From NCBI GenBank assembly GCA_023935145.1, contig CM043700.1:101673400-101737399 (forward strand): a stretch of 64,000 bases of DNA, given 5' to 3'. Shown here piece after piece: positions 30,079-42,300 of this stretch; position 1 is the stretch's first letter, and every line of letters starts with the position of its first letter. Below the pieces are notes generated by a model. That model had not been told where the DNA came from. It did not search any database and saw only the letters and a list, made by a program, of their open reading frames with translations. A program made the translations under genes and the position numbers. This stretch comes from Bretschneidera sinensis. Its lineage: Eukaryota; Streptophyta; Magnoliopsida; Brassicales; Akaniaceae.

Positions 30079-31113
30079 AATGACCCAAGTCTTTTCTATC
30101 AAATACTTCCCTCAACATAAGACTAATGCTTTGAAAAGACAAATCTCCACCTTTGCATAAAAGGAAAACGAGACTTTGTATCAGTCTTGGGAGAAATTTA
30201 AAGAGCTGTTAAGTATGCGTCCACATCATGGGTATGAAAATTGGCATTTAGTGAGCTATTTCTATGAGGGTCTTACCTGTAGAGAACACTAATTTGTAGA
30301 GATGATGTGCAATGCTGAATTTCTGCAAAAAGACCCTGATGAGGCTATAGAATACCTCAATGAGCTTACTGAAAAAGCTCATACATGGACTGAACCTAGT
30401 GCTACTGAAAGCACGAATAGGTCACGACCTATAGGAAACCCTAGTGGTGGGGGAATATACCATGTTAGGGAGGAAGACAACCTGAAAGCCAAGGTCGAAA
30501 TGCTTACTAGGGAATTAGAGGCATTAAAAACTAAAAATCCAACACACATGGTTAATCAAGTAGAACCTTTAGAACCATGTTTTGTGTGTGGCGGGGTTGA
30601 TCATCCCGCTCAAGATTATCCCATATTCATTGATATGAGGGGGATGTACGAGGAACAATGTAATGCCTTAGGCATGTACAAGAAGCCTCCAGCACCCTTC
30701 TCTAACACTTACAATCCGGGGTGGCGAAATCACCCCAACTTCAGCCGAAAATCTGAAAATTAGCAACATGCACAGCCCCCTAGATCATACCCAGCACCTT
30801 ATCATGCACCCTCATCCTCTAGGAACTCTTTAGAAGACACCTTACACGCTTTTATAGAAACACAAGGTAAGACAAACCAAAAGTGTGAGACATTAATTAT
30901 ACAAGTGGTTGAGGAGAACAAAGAAATAAGGAGCCAAGTGTCTAAATTAATGGGCTCCTTGAGTATGACTGAGCGAGGTAAGTTCCCTTTCCAAGCTCAG
31001 TCCATACCTCACGGTCAATATATGGCACAAGAAAATTTGAAAGATGTAAATGCCATTGTGACCCGAAGTGGTAAGTCACTACAGATCCCACCAATGAATA
31101 AACTGAGGATGTG
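30079..31113 (+). pseudogene. gag: gag of element B, 3' part
   Basis: Resumes after element C with the capsid end (KYFPQHKTNALKRQI, SWEKFKELLSMRPHHG) with stops near 30160 and 30291, then an open stretch from 30302. The knuckle CFVCGGVDHPAQDY has its last Cys changed to Tyr (CX2CX4HX4Y), so zinc binding would be impaired. NPGWRNHPNFS follows, then a stop at 30761 and a Gln/Glu-rich tail with LMGSLSMTERGKFP. A TGA at 31112 precedes the protease frame. Confidence 0.86.
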
Positions 31114-31143
31114 AGAAAGGGTTAAACTAGTAGTGAAGCCGAG

Positions 31144-32401
31144 TTGCCTAAAGACCCTAAAGTGACCAAAAATCCTGTTAAAGCACCATTCCCCCAAGCT
31201 TTAAAATCCAACAAGAAAAATCTGGAAATAAATAATGAAATCCTTGATAACTTAAGGCAAGTGAAACTTAATCTTCCTCTTTTGCATGTGATTAAACAAG
31301 TCCCTACCTATGCAAAAGTTCTCAAAGATTTATGCAAAATTAAGAGGAAGCACTATGTCAAGAAAACAACATTCCTAACTGAGCAAGTTAGTGCGCTAAT
31401 TGAGCAAAGAATACCCCTGAAATACAAGGATCCGGGCTGTCCTACTATTGCTTGCAGCATTGGAAATCATGAGGTTGGACAAGCTTTGCTAGATTTAGGA
31501 GCTAGTGTAAACCCAATGCCATTCTCCATTTACTTACAGTTGGGGTTAAGAGAAATCAAACCAACAGGTGTAGTATTGCAATTGGCTGACTGTTCAGTCA
31601 AAGTACCCCGGGGTGTGGTAGAGGATGTTTTGATTCAAATTGATAAATTTTATTATCCTGTTGATTTATTTATTCTTGATACTACTTCTGCTGTTGACAC
31701 TAACTCTAAAATCCCCTTGATTTTGGGTAGACCTTTTCTTGCTACTGCAAATGCTCTAATAAATTGTAGGAATGGACTCATGAAGCTATCCTTTGGAAAC
31801 ATGACCCTTAAAGTGAACATTTTCAATGTTGCAAAACAACCCGAAGATGAGAATGAAAACCACCAGCTTTACATGATTGAGTCACTCATCAATGAGGGAG
31901 TTTCCTTAGCTCATGATTATGATCCTCTTGAAAATTTTCTTGTTAATTCTGAGATGGATTTATTTGATAATAAAGCCAATATAATTGATATATGTGATGT
32001 TTTTGACAAATCTCAAGATTATAACAATCGGGCAGGGCAACCAAAGTTTGAGGAGCTGCCCAAAAGAAGCAAGACACAAGTCCCCTCAAGTGTGGAAGCA
32101 CCTAAGGTCGAATTAAAGTCACTACCTAAGGGTTTAAAGCATGCCTTTCTCGGCCCAGGTGATACCTTTCCTGTTATTATTTCTTCTGAATTATCTGATA
32201 CCCAAGGTAAAAAATTAATTCAAACATTAAATGCATATAAATCAGCCTTAGGATGGAGCATGGCTGATTTAAAGGGAATTAGTCCCCTAATCTGCTCCCA
32301 TAAAATAAATTTGGATGACGGAACTAGTCCTCGTAGAGACCCTCAACGTAGGCTTAACCCCACTATGAAAGAAGTAGTGAAAAATGAAGTGCTGAAACCT
32401 T
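31144..32401 (+). pseudogene. pol: Protease and RT N terminus of element B
   Basis: Open from 31144. Conserved landmarks: HVIKQVPTYAKVLKDLCKIK, YKDPGCPTIACSIG, protease ALLDLGASVNPMP with the active Asp, ILGRPFLATANALINC, then LKSLPKGLKHAFLGPG and the RT entrance ISSELSDTQGKKLIQ, GWSMADLKGISP and RRLNPTMKEVVK. The reading frame is intact to the deletion joint near 32398. The extra residues after that point, up to 32472, come from the shifted frame. Confidence 0.9.
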
Positions 32402-33320
32402 TGGCACCTATGCTTTTCGTAGAATGCCATTTGGATTATGTAACGCCCCTGCTACTTTTCAACGCTGCATGATGAGTATTTTTAGTGACATGGTTGAAAG
32501 TTGCATGGAGGTTTTTATGGATGACCTAACTGTTTTTGGATCTTTATTTGAAGCATGCTTAATGAATTTAGAAAGAGTATTAATTCGCTGTGAGGAAAAA
32601 GAATTGGCTTTAAATTGGGAAAAATGTCATTTCTTGGTACCATCCGGTATTGTCTTAGGGCATATTGTCTCTCCTAAAGGAATACAGGTTGATCAATCTA
32701 AGATTGAATTAATCTCTAAATAACCTACCCCTAAGACAATAAAGGATATGAGATCTTTCCTTGGTCATGCTGGTTTTTATAGGAGGTTCATACAAAATTT
32801 TTTGAACATATCTAGACCACTATGTGCCCTCCTAGTTAAAGATACCCCCTTTGAGTGGACACAAGCTTGTCAAGAGGCCTTCAAAACGTTAATTGGCAAG
32901 CTTACTTTCGCACCTATAATGCAGTCACCGGATTGGACTTTACCTTTTGAAATCATGTGTGATGCTAATGACTATACTATAGGTGTTGTTCTTGGACAGC
33001 GAAGGGGGGGAAACCTTTTGTCATTTACTATGCTAGTAAGACTTTAAATAGTGCTCAAATGAATTACTCTACAATTGAAAAAGAATTTCTAGCTGTAGTA
33101 TTTGCTTTAGATAAATTTTGTGCTTATTTAATTGGTTCTCCTATCCTTATTTTTACGGATCATACAGCCCTCAAGTATCTTCTTACAAAGAAAGATGCTA
33201 AGGCATGACTAATCCGATGGATCCTCTTCTTGCAAGAGTTTGATATCACCATCAAGGACAAGAAAGGAGTGGAGAACATCGTAGCTGACCACCTCTCGAG
33301 ACTCACATTCAAGGACACTT
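32402..33320 (+). pseudogene. pol: RT (deleted) and RNase H of element B
   Basis: The text jumps from VKNEVLK directly to FGTYAFRRMPFGLCNAP. Compared with element A about 108 codons are missing, including WRVCIDYRKLN and LDGYSGYNQ with the first catalytic Asp, and the frame shifts. The YxDD-type site VFMDDLTVFGS is kept. There is a stop after ELISK (32721), then MRSFLGHAGFYRRF and RNase H FEIMCDANDY. A frameshift at the G run near 33003-33010 and a stop near 33206 follow, and the region ends VADHLSRL. It cannot encode an active RT. Confidence 0.9.
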
Positions 33321-34679
33321 GTGATGACATGCCAATCAAGGATGATTTCCTCGATGAGCAATTACTCTCCATTACTTCTCTACCATGGTTTGCTCACATC
33401 GTAAATTATTTGGCTACAAGTGAGATACCTATGGATTGGAGCGCTCGAGACAAAAAGAAATTCTTATATGAGGTATGTAATTTTTATTGGGATGACCCTT
33501 ATCTTTTCAAGTACCTGCCCTGACCAAATCCTAAGGCGTTGCATCCCTAATGAAGAGATTGCAAGTGTCTTAGAATTTTGTCATTCCCAATCTTGTGGAC
33601 GCCACTTTTCAATGAAAAAAGCCACTGCAAAGATTTTGCAGTGTGGATTTTATTGGCCTACCTTGTTTAAGGATGCAAATACCGATTGTCACTCATGTGA
33701 AAGGTGTCAAAAGTTAGGAGCTTTGTGTCGTCGAAATATGATGCCCCTAAACCCTATTTTAGTAATTGAAATCTTTGATTGTTGGGGCATCGATTTTATG
33801 GGACCCTTTCTTCCTTCCTTCGGATACCATTATTTCATCATGGCAATAGATTACGTATCTAAGTGGGTAGAGGCAGCAGCTTGCCGAAGCAATGATAATA
33901 GAACGGTAATTAAATTTCTTAAAGAAAATGTGTTGTCTCGATTTGGTACACCACGTGCTATAATTAGTGATCGAGGTACACATTTTTGCAACCGTTCTTT
34001 TGAAGCTTTGATGAAAAAATATGGGGTGTTACATAAAATTTCTACTGCCTATCATCCTCAGACCAGTGGACAAGTAGAACTTGCTAATAGGGAAATTAAA
34101 CAAATTTTAGAAAAAACAGTAAACTCGGATTGTAAGGATTGGTCTTTAAGACTAGTTGATGCGCTTTGGGCCTACTGTACAGCTTTTAAAACACCCTTAG
34201 GCATGTCACCTTATAGGCTTGTTTTTGGAAAGCCTTGCCATTTACTTTTAGAGCTCGAGCATCGAGCTTATTGGGTCATCAAGTCTTTTAATTTTGATAT
34301 AGGAGAAGCGGGTAAGCTTCAAAAATATCAGTTAACCGAATTAAAGGAATTAAGAAACGATGCTTATGAGAATTCTAGAATCTATAAGGCCAAGATGAAA
34401 ATATTCCATGACAAAAATATTTTGAGGAAAACGTTTAAACCTAATGATAGGGTATTCTTATATGACTCTAGACTCTATAAGCATCCTGGAAAACTTCGGT
34501 CGAGGTGGACCGGCTCTTTTATCGTGAAAAATGTTTTTGAAAATGGGGCAGTAGAAATTGATGATACTAGAGATGGTCGAATTTTTAAAGTAAATGGTCA
34601 GCGCCTCAAGATTTTAGTCGATAGGCAAGATCCAGAAGTGGAAGACATTCCACTTATGGATCCGGTCTATTTCCCTTAA
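33321..34679 (+). pseudogene. pol: Integrase of element B
   Basis: The N-terminal part is in one frame to ~33523 ([11 protein letters not shown]). A 1-bp shift near 33515 moves the rest into the frame open to 34679. The HHCC finger ([19 protein letters not shown]), core Asp WGIDFMGPF, Asp IISDRGTHF and Glu [12 protein letters not shown] are all present, then a GSF/GPF-type module ([13 protein letters not shown]) and the terminus DPVYFP. Apart from the single frameshift it is well preserved. Confidence 0.92.
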
Positions 34680-34890
34680 CTTTACTACACAGGTACGTTT
34701 TTATTTTTATTTCTTTTGCTTTGTTTGTTTTGTTTTTACTTAAGTCTTATTCAATCTTAATTGTTAGTTTTTTTAGTCTAATCTAATTTAAGGATTACTT
34801 TTTATACCATTATTTTGGCTAACTTTGTTTTTTTTTCTTTTCTTATTTTTTTCTTCTTTCTTTTAGGAACATATGAAAACTTTCTTCTTG
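34680..34890 (+). other. Spacer between pol and the internal promoter module of element B
   Basis: T-rich, pyrimidine-biased sequence (runs at 34700-34760 and 34820-34865) without an ORF. Confidence 0.7.
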
Positions 34891-35320
34891 CAGCACCAGG
34901 CCCAGCACCGCAGTGCACAGCACAGTGCTAGCTCGAGCCCAACACATAGCTAACCCTAATTTTGCACTATATAAGCTATTTTGTAGCCTTCTTCTTCATT
35001 TCTCCTTTCACAAACCCAGCAGCACACTACATTCTCTCTCATCTTTGCAACAAATCCTTACTTGCCCACTCACTTTGACTCAAAACTTTCTTGTTTCTAC
35101 CATCATTGCTCACTAATTTTGCTGTTTTTGCTAGCATTCTCTCTCAAAAGCTTGGTTATAAGAAGATTTGGGGTTTATCAAAACACACTTCAAGAGGAGG
35201 GTAGTCTTTCCTCTCTCAAACATAGACATCAAGTAAAACAACTTTCTTCCATTTTATTGCTTATTTGTGCTATTTAGTGGTTACATTTTACCCTAAGTCT
35301 ATTATTTTATATATATTTTA
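34891..35320 (+). promoter_or_regulatory. Internal promoter-like module upstream of the extra ORF (element B)
   Basis: At 34891-34937 GCACCAGG, GCACCGCAGTGC and GCACAGTGC repeat the palindrome type found in this element's LTR. A TATA box TATATAA follows at 34968-34974 (~35 bp further on), then a C/T-rich leader (CTTCTTCTTCATTTCTCC at ~34990), and the ATG at 35321. Motif, order and spacing copy the LTR promoter (21847-22106), in shortened form. Promoter activity is inferred. Confidence 0.62.
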
Positions 35321-36459
35321 ATGGCACCTAAGGCCAAGAGACCTAGGGGGCAAGCACAACAAGAGTATGATGAGACCAAATTTGTGAGTTTTGAAGCAAA
35401 TGAGATATATATTAGAATGCTACAAAGTAGAAAACCCATTCCCAAAAGAGGATTCAACATCACTGAGAGGGGAAATCCGACCTTATTTAGAATGATTCTA
35501 GATAAGAATTGGGGTACATTTACAAGACCACCCTCTCCCTCCCTCACCAATTTGGTTAGAGAATATTACGCGAATGCCCCCGAGCATAGGAATGGTAAAG
35601 TGAGAGTAAAAGGGCGAACAGTCTCTTTTAGCAGCTCAACCATTAATAGCTCTATGGATTACCTAACATTGAACACAGTGAGTATAGTGCATATGTGTCT
35701 ACAATTAATTATGAAGAGATTTGCACTACTCTTTGTATTTCGGGCACTACATGGAAAATGACGGGTGATATCCCTGTCACTTTGCCCGGTACTTCTCTCA
35801 ATGCCAATGCTAGGGCTTGGCAATATTTTATATGTCAGCGGATGATGCCTGCTTTACACTATAGTGCCTTAACTGTTGAGTGAGCTGTGTTAATTTATGC
35901 AATTTTGATGGGAATGACTATCGATGTGGGCTAAGTCATATATAATTTTATCAAACACACTGTTGGACAAAAGCTTGGATTATATTTTCCTTCTTTAATT
36001 ACCCAATTGTGCATCCAAGCCATAGTCTAATACAGTACTGATGAGGAGACCCAACAAGCTAAAAAACCCATCGATTATATCCTGCTAGCTCAGATTAAAG
36101 GCTCAAGGCCACCAATTCTAGGAGAGAAGGCAGTATTTGCTGCCCGCTCCCCCATCTCTAGGAATTTCACGATTGTCGAGCGCCTTGAGCGGATAGAAAG
36201 TCGTTTTGATGAGCATCATAAATTATTGCTTGATAGGTTAGATCGTCAAGACAAATTTTTGGCTCGACAAGCCGATTATCAAGCGGAGGTCAATTCTTCC
36301 TTTGGTAAGATGTACCAACACCTTGCCTCTGCTACTGGTTATAATATGGGTCATTTTCCTACTATACCACCCTATCCGAGTTCATCTTTTGATCCACCTC
36401 CCGAGGAAGGTGAAGAGAATGAAGGGAATGCAGACGATGATGAGGATTTAAAGGAGTAG
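35321..36459 (+). pseudogene. Extra ORF of element B: 'putative plant transposon protein' domain, decayed
   Basis: ATG at 35321: MAPKAKRPRGQAQQ, a basic start. RKPIPKRGFNI, LTNLVREYYANAP and KVRVKGRTVSFSSSTIN follow, the typical N-terminal half of this plant-specific retroelement family (recognised from memory). A frameshift lies between about 35650 and 35690. The other frame continues with LNANARAWQYFICQRMMPA, the stop at 35881, AVLIYAILMGMTI, FPSLITQLC, two more stops, a likely coiled-coil segment IVERLERIESRFDEHHKLL and an acidic tail ending DDDEDLKE at 36459. The biochemical role is unknown; it occupies the env position of Athila elements but shows no membrane segment. Confidence 0.75.
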
Positions 36460-38117
36460 TTTTGGGTTCTATCTCTTATTTTCCCTTTTTATTAGTTTAT
36501 TTTTCGTTATTTTCTTTTTCATTTTAGTGATTTTTCTCCATTTTATGTGCTAACCTAACATATGGTGGGAATCTTAAGGGTACACCACAGTGTTTTCTTT
36601 TTGTTGTCTTGTTCTATGTTGTAGATCGTAATTTCAGCAAGATGAATGGCATGCAATTCACTTGGTGGTGCACATTTTTCAGCACTTGTGAACCCATGCT
36701 TACAAAGGGAGTTTTCTTTACTTTCTCTTTCACATTGAGGACAATGCAATTTTTAGGTTAGGGGTGGAGTAAGCGTATTTCTTTTTCATTAATATTTCTT
36801 GGTGTTACCTTCCCTTACCTTTTGTTTTAAGCATACTTTGTGTTTGCCTTGGATGTAATTCACGTGTCAATGATATAAGCTTAATTGAGATAACATATAA
36901 CATTTAGAAGAAGTTAAATTTTGTTTCGGTTTGAGAATACTTTAAGTGTTAATCTTGATTTGGTTAGAGACTCTAGTTTGTGGTAAGATTGTATGATTAG
37001 TCTTAAGCATTTAGAAAAGTTTTATGTGTGATTATTTTGTGAATATTTTTACGGTCTTGGCAAGCTCTAGAACTTACTTGATAATCACTTGAGGCGAATT
37101 CCTAGAATGCACATTACTTAGGATATGATATAGGCCATTGTTGGACCGTTTGAACTTTTCGAACTTACCCTTGCTAGATTCATCACTAGTCACCTGTTTG
37201 AGCCTTATTCTTGAAAAAGAATTTGAGCCTTGTTTCTTTCAATAGCCCATTTACTCACCTTTACGAGCCTAAAAATATTTTATCCTTACCTTTCTTTTAA
37301 AAGAACTTAGCTATACACATTTGTTGAGAAGCACTTAAAAGGAGTAAGGATGGAAATATGAGAAAATATCATTACCATAACCTAAGTACACTAAAGGAGA
37401 TAAGTTGGGGGTTATGGAAAAGAAAAGAAAAATGACAAAGAAGGTGAGTGGTCTTATGCCAAAATACAAAAGGAAAGAAAAGAACAGAGAAGTGAATTAT
37501 GGCAAAGAAAAAAAGAAAAGAAAGAAAAAGTGATGACTTAAGAAAAATGCTCGAAAAATGGTTGAAAAAGTTGAGTGTCGAAGAAAGGTTATCTAGTGTA
37601 TAAAAGTAGTTGTGTTTAAAGCTAAGAGATTGAGTTCTTTTACTTGTGAATCCTTTCCGTTCTTTCTTAACCTTTACCTAACATCACAAGCTTATTAAAG
37701 ACCTATTAATCCAATGTAATGTGATTTTTCTACAATAGTGGAGAGTGGTTTGAAATGTAAGCCTATGGAGCTTGTTTGTGTGATTAATGTCACGAAATTC
37801 GTCATGTTTTAGAGGCCAAGACTTGTATTCACAAATCTTATGCATAAAATCATCCGGACGTTCAGATTAATGGATTGTGGTAAGATGGATGTTAAGAGTC
37901 AATAACAATTTCAAGAGTGATGTTTGGACTACTTTCGAACTTGGGTGAATTTAAATGATTCTATGTGCTGTGTATTATGCCAAATTTTTGAGACAAAATG
38001 TGAATTACTCTTGGTTAACACTAATATTGCTTTACTTTACTTCGATTCCCACCATGGAATTCCTCTTTTGTTTTCGCTTGAATTGTTAGGGACTAGCAAT
38101 AAGCTAGTTGAGGGTTA
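36460..38117 (+). other. 3' non-coding region of element B
   Basis: Contains ACATTGAGGACAATG followed by GGTTAGGGGTGG (36734-36768), a second purine block AAGTTGGGGGTTATGG (37403-37418) and the terminal PPT TTGAGGGTTA (38109-38118 region) against the LTR. It is homologous to 26923-28605 of element C. No credible ORF. Confidence 0.8.
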
Positions 38118-39390
38118 TGATAAAAGCCATAAAATGCATCTCAACAATGTTTAATTGTTAGCATTTTATGATTGATCTTGGTCTTTATTACACTTTTATG
38201 TGTTAATAACTCTAAAGTAATATTATTGGACCACTGACTTATCTTAGTGCATTTTCAGGTACTTGGAGTCCAAAAAAGAAGAAGAAGCGATCGTTGTTTA
38301 AAAGTGCCAAGATCCCATGCATAACCGAGCGTCGGAGTGGTTGCAGAGAAGCAAACATGAAGGAAATCAAAAAAATGAGTGAGCATCGTGGTGCCCAGAA
38401 GCCTCCACATTATGAACAATCAGTGAGCACCGCGATGCTCCTCACCCAGCACCGCGGTGCCTAGAAGCTCACCCTATCAAGCTGAAGCTAGCACCGCAGC
38501 GCGCACACGAGGTTGTATCTCCGAGTTAGAACTTAATTAGGGTTTTAAACATTAGATTAAACCCAAGAACACCCTTGGACCCTTGTACTATAAGTAGGTC
38601 ACTTAGGGTTTAAGAGAGGGGGGATCTTATGGTTGGAATCAAGGCCTGGAAACTCAAAGAAGCAGCCTCATTCTCCTCCATCAAAGTGTTCAGCCATGAG
38701 TTCCATGGCGAACTAATCTCCAAGCAAGGCAAAGGGATGATTCCTTAGGTGTAGTTGTTCCTATTTTCCTTTACTTGGTTCAGTTGTAATAAGGATTTAT
38801 TGTAAAGATATTGTTATGATTTACTTTGCTATCTAATTATAAGATTTTCTCTAATCCGGTGATTGTATCTTTTTCCTTGATATAAATCTAGTCATGCTTT
38901 TCTTATGTCAAGATTGTTTGGATATGATTGAGTCCGGTAGGCTTACCTTTTAGGCTTGTCCATTACTGCAATAGTGTCATAAAAGATATATTGTCGTTTC
39001 TTGATAAACCTATAGGGTAGATCATGTGTGCATGAATCAAAAGTAAAGTATTTCATAACAATTACATTAGGGTTTATACATGCTCTTATTGAATATTTGT
39101 CGGTTGCCTGTTTGGGATGTGAAACCGATAACCGAGATAAAAATAATTGAATCAAGTTAGGATTAGGGCAACGCACCTAGGGAGGATTCCCGGAACCTTG
39201 TTGTTCCTCTATTATATTTTACAATCTATTTTACACAATTACTCCATTATCAACAGTTCATACTTTCTCACTTAAATCTTTATTGTTTGTGTTATGGTTC
39301 ACACCTTCTTTTGTAGTTAACTTGTTTCCTTGTGGAATCGACACCCTAAAGCTGTGCTACAACTACCGCGTTATGTTTTGGGCGTAATAA
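38118..39390 (+). repeat. 3' LTR of element B (1273 bp)
   Basis: Begins TGATAAAAGCC and ends GTAATAA (5' copy GTAATCA, so the terminal CA has mutated). The right flank is TTGGG (39391-39395), the TSD. Confidence 0.94.
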
Positions 39391-39395
39391 TTGGG
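39391..39395. repeat. Target-site duplication of element B (TTGGG), right copy
   Basis: Identical to 21580-21584. Confidence 0.92.
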
Positions 39396-42300
39396 TAGAT
39401 TTTGAGCTATGAGATTGGAGAGAGTTTTCACACAGTTTTGTTTATAAAAATAGTGTATTATGGTGTAGAGAGTTTTATCAGTTTTCCTCTATCCAAAAGT
39501 TGTAAAGGTGGTGGAATAACGATTGGCTCGTGGACGTAGGCAAAAGATGCCGAACCACATTAAAAATTATTGAGTTTATTTCGATTAAAATTGGTAGGTT
39601 TTGATTAGGTGGACGCAAATTCGGACTAGGGATCGAAGTGTTTGGGGATTTGGGTCTAGGGAAGAATTTGTTGGGATGCTCCTCAAATCCCACGTCGGGA
39701 AAAAGTGTTATTATAAGTAGTTTTAGTCCCACATCGTATATGTGGCAAAAGGATGTGGGTACTAGTTATTATAAATATATGCATCAAGAGATGTAGTCTC
39801 TCAACCAGGAATAGTTGGTCAGATGGGAGTGTAGCAACCAAACACCAATATAGGGATCCAAGGGTCGAGTGAACATTGGGTGTTTTGGGGTTTTAGGTTG
39901 TGAGATTGGGGAAAGTTTTCACATAGTTTTGTCATGAAAAATTATGTATTGTGATGTAGAGAGTTTTAGCAGTTTTCCTCCATCCAAAAGTTATAAAAGT
40001 AATAGAAAAACGATTGGCTCATGGAGGTAAACAAGAGGTGCTGAAAAACATTAAAAAATATTGTGTTTATTTGGATGAAAACAGGGTTGTTTTGATCGGC
40101 TAGAGGAAAATTCGGACCAGGGATCGAACTGTTCAAGGATTTGAATCAAGAGAAGAATTTGTTGGGATGCTCCTCAAATCTCACATCAGAGAAAAGTGAT
40201 ATTGTAAGTAGTTTTAGTCCCACATCGTCTATGTGTCAAAAGGATGGGGGAACTAGTTATTATAAATATAGGAGATGAAGTCTCTCACCCTTATTCTTTA
40301 ACCAGGAATTCTTTGTCAGATGGGAGTGTAGTAACAAAACACCAATATAGATATCCAAGGGTTGGGTGAACGTTGGGTGTATTGAGATTTTCAGTTGTGA
40401 GATTTGAGAGAGTTTCCTCACAGTTTTGTCTAGAAAAATTGTGTATTGTAGTGTAGAGAGTTTTAGCAGTTTTCCCCCATCTAAAAGTTGCAAAAGTAGT
40501 AGAATAACCATTGGCTGATGGACATAGGCAAGAGGTGCCGAACCACGTTAAAAAATATTGTTTTTATTTCGATTAAACAAGGATTTTTTTTATTAGGTGG
40601 AGGCAAATTCGAACCAGGGATCGAAGTGTTCGGAAATTTCAGTCGAGTGAAGAATTTGTTGGGATGCTCCTCAAATCCCACATCGGAGAAAAATGTTATA
40701 GTAAGTAGTTTTAGTCCCACGTCATCTATGTGTCAAAAGGATATGGGTACTAGTTATTATAAATATAGGCATCAAGAGATGTAGTCTCTTACCCCTATTC
40801 TTTAATCATGAATAGTTAGTCAGATGAGAATGTAGCAACCAAACACCAATATAAGGATCCAAGGGTTGAGTGAACGTTGGGTGTATTAGGGTTTTGGGTT
40901 GTGAGATTAGGGAGAGTTTTCATACTGTTTTGTTGAGAAAAATTGTGTATTGTGGTGTAGAGAATTTTAGCAGTTTTCCTCCGTCCAAAAGTTGCAAAAA
41001 TAGTGAAAAAACGATTGGCTCGTGGATGTAAGCAAGAGGTGTCGAACAACATTAAAAAATATTGTGTTTATTTCGATGAAAACAGGGTCGTTTTAAATGG
41101 CTTGAGGCAAATTCAGACTAGGGATCGAGGTGTTCGGGGATTTGAATCGAGGAAAGAATTTGTTGGGATGCTCCTTAAATCCTACATCGGAGAAAAGTAT
41201 TATTATAAGTAGTTTTAGTCCCACATCGTCTATATGTAAAAAAGATAGGGGTACTAGTTATTATAAATATAGGCATCAAGAGATGAAGTCTCTCACCCTT
41301 GTTCCTTAACCAGGAATTGTTTGTCAGATGGGAGTGTAGTAACCAAACACCAATATAGGGATCCAAGGGTTAAGCGAACGTTGGGTGCATTGGGATTTTG
41401 GGTTGTGAGATTTGGGAGAGTTTTCACACAGTTTTGTCTAGAAAAATTGTGTATTGTAGTGTAGAGAGTTTTAGCAGTTTTCCTCCATCCAAAAGTTGCA
41501 AAAGTAGTGGAATAACGATTGGCTCGTGGATGTAAGCAAGAGGTGTCGAACAACATTAAAAAAATATTGTGTTTATTTTGATGAAAAAATGGTGGTTTTG
41601 ATCGGCTAGAGGCAAATTCGGACCAGGGATCGAACTGTTCGAGGATTCGAGTCCAAAGAAGAATTTGTTGGGATGCTATTTAAATCTCACATCGGAGAAA
41701 AGTGTTATTGTAAGTAGTTTTAGTTTCACATTGTCTATATGTCAAAAGGATGTGGGTACTTGTTATTATAAATATAGACATCAAGAGATGAAGTTTCTCA
41801 CCCTTATTCCTTAACCAGGAACAGTTGGTCAGATGGGAGTATAGCAACCAAACACCACTATAAGGATCCAAAGGTTAGGTGAATGTTGTGTGTATTGAGA
41901 TTTTGGGTTATGAGATTTGGGAGAGTTTTCACACAGTTTGGTCTAGAAAAATTGCTTATTGTGGTGTAGAGAGTTTTAGCAGTTTTCCTCCATTCAAAAG
42001 TTGCAAAAATAGTGGAATAACGATTGGCTCGTAGATGTAAGCAAGAGGTGTCGAATAACATTAAAAAATATTGTGTTTATTTCGATGAAAACAAGGTTGT
42101 TTTGATTGGCTGGAAGCAAATTCAGAGTAGGGATCGAAGTGTTTGAGGATTTGAGTCGAGAGAAGAATTTGTTGGGATGCTCCTCAACTCCCACATCAGA
42201 GAAAAGTGTCAATGTAAGTTGTTTTAGTCCCACATCGTCGATGTGTCAAAAGTATGGGGGTACTAATTATTATAATTATTGACATCAAGAGATGAAGTCT

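Larger units (their letters stand above)
21585..39390 (+). mobile_element. Element B: Athila-type Ty3/gypsy retrotransposon with an extra ORF
   Basis: LTRs of 1317 bp (21585-22901) and 1273 bp (38118-39390), TSD TTGGG, PBS at 22907, then gag, PR, RT, RNaseH, INT, an internal promoter-like module, an extra ORF and a 3' region. gag is split by nested element C. Removing C leaves about 11.3 kb, in the normal Athila size range. LTRs differ by roughly 5% by eye plus two 22-bp indels. Coding regions carry a 108-codon RT deletion, frameshifts and stops, so it is dead. Confidence 0.95.

Noticed and set aside
35321..36459. Extra ORF of element B as a viral-type envelope gene
   Set aside because: No signal peptide, membrane segment or glycoprotein-like layout is visible. 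It matches the plant transposon-protein type instead.
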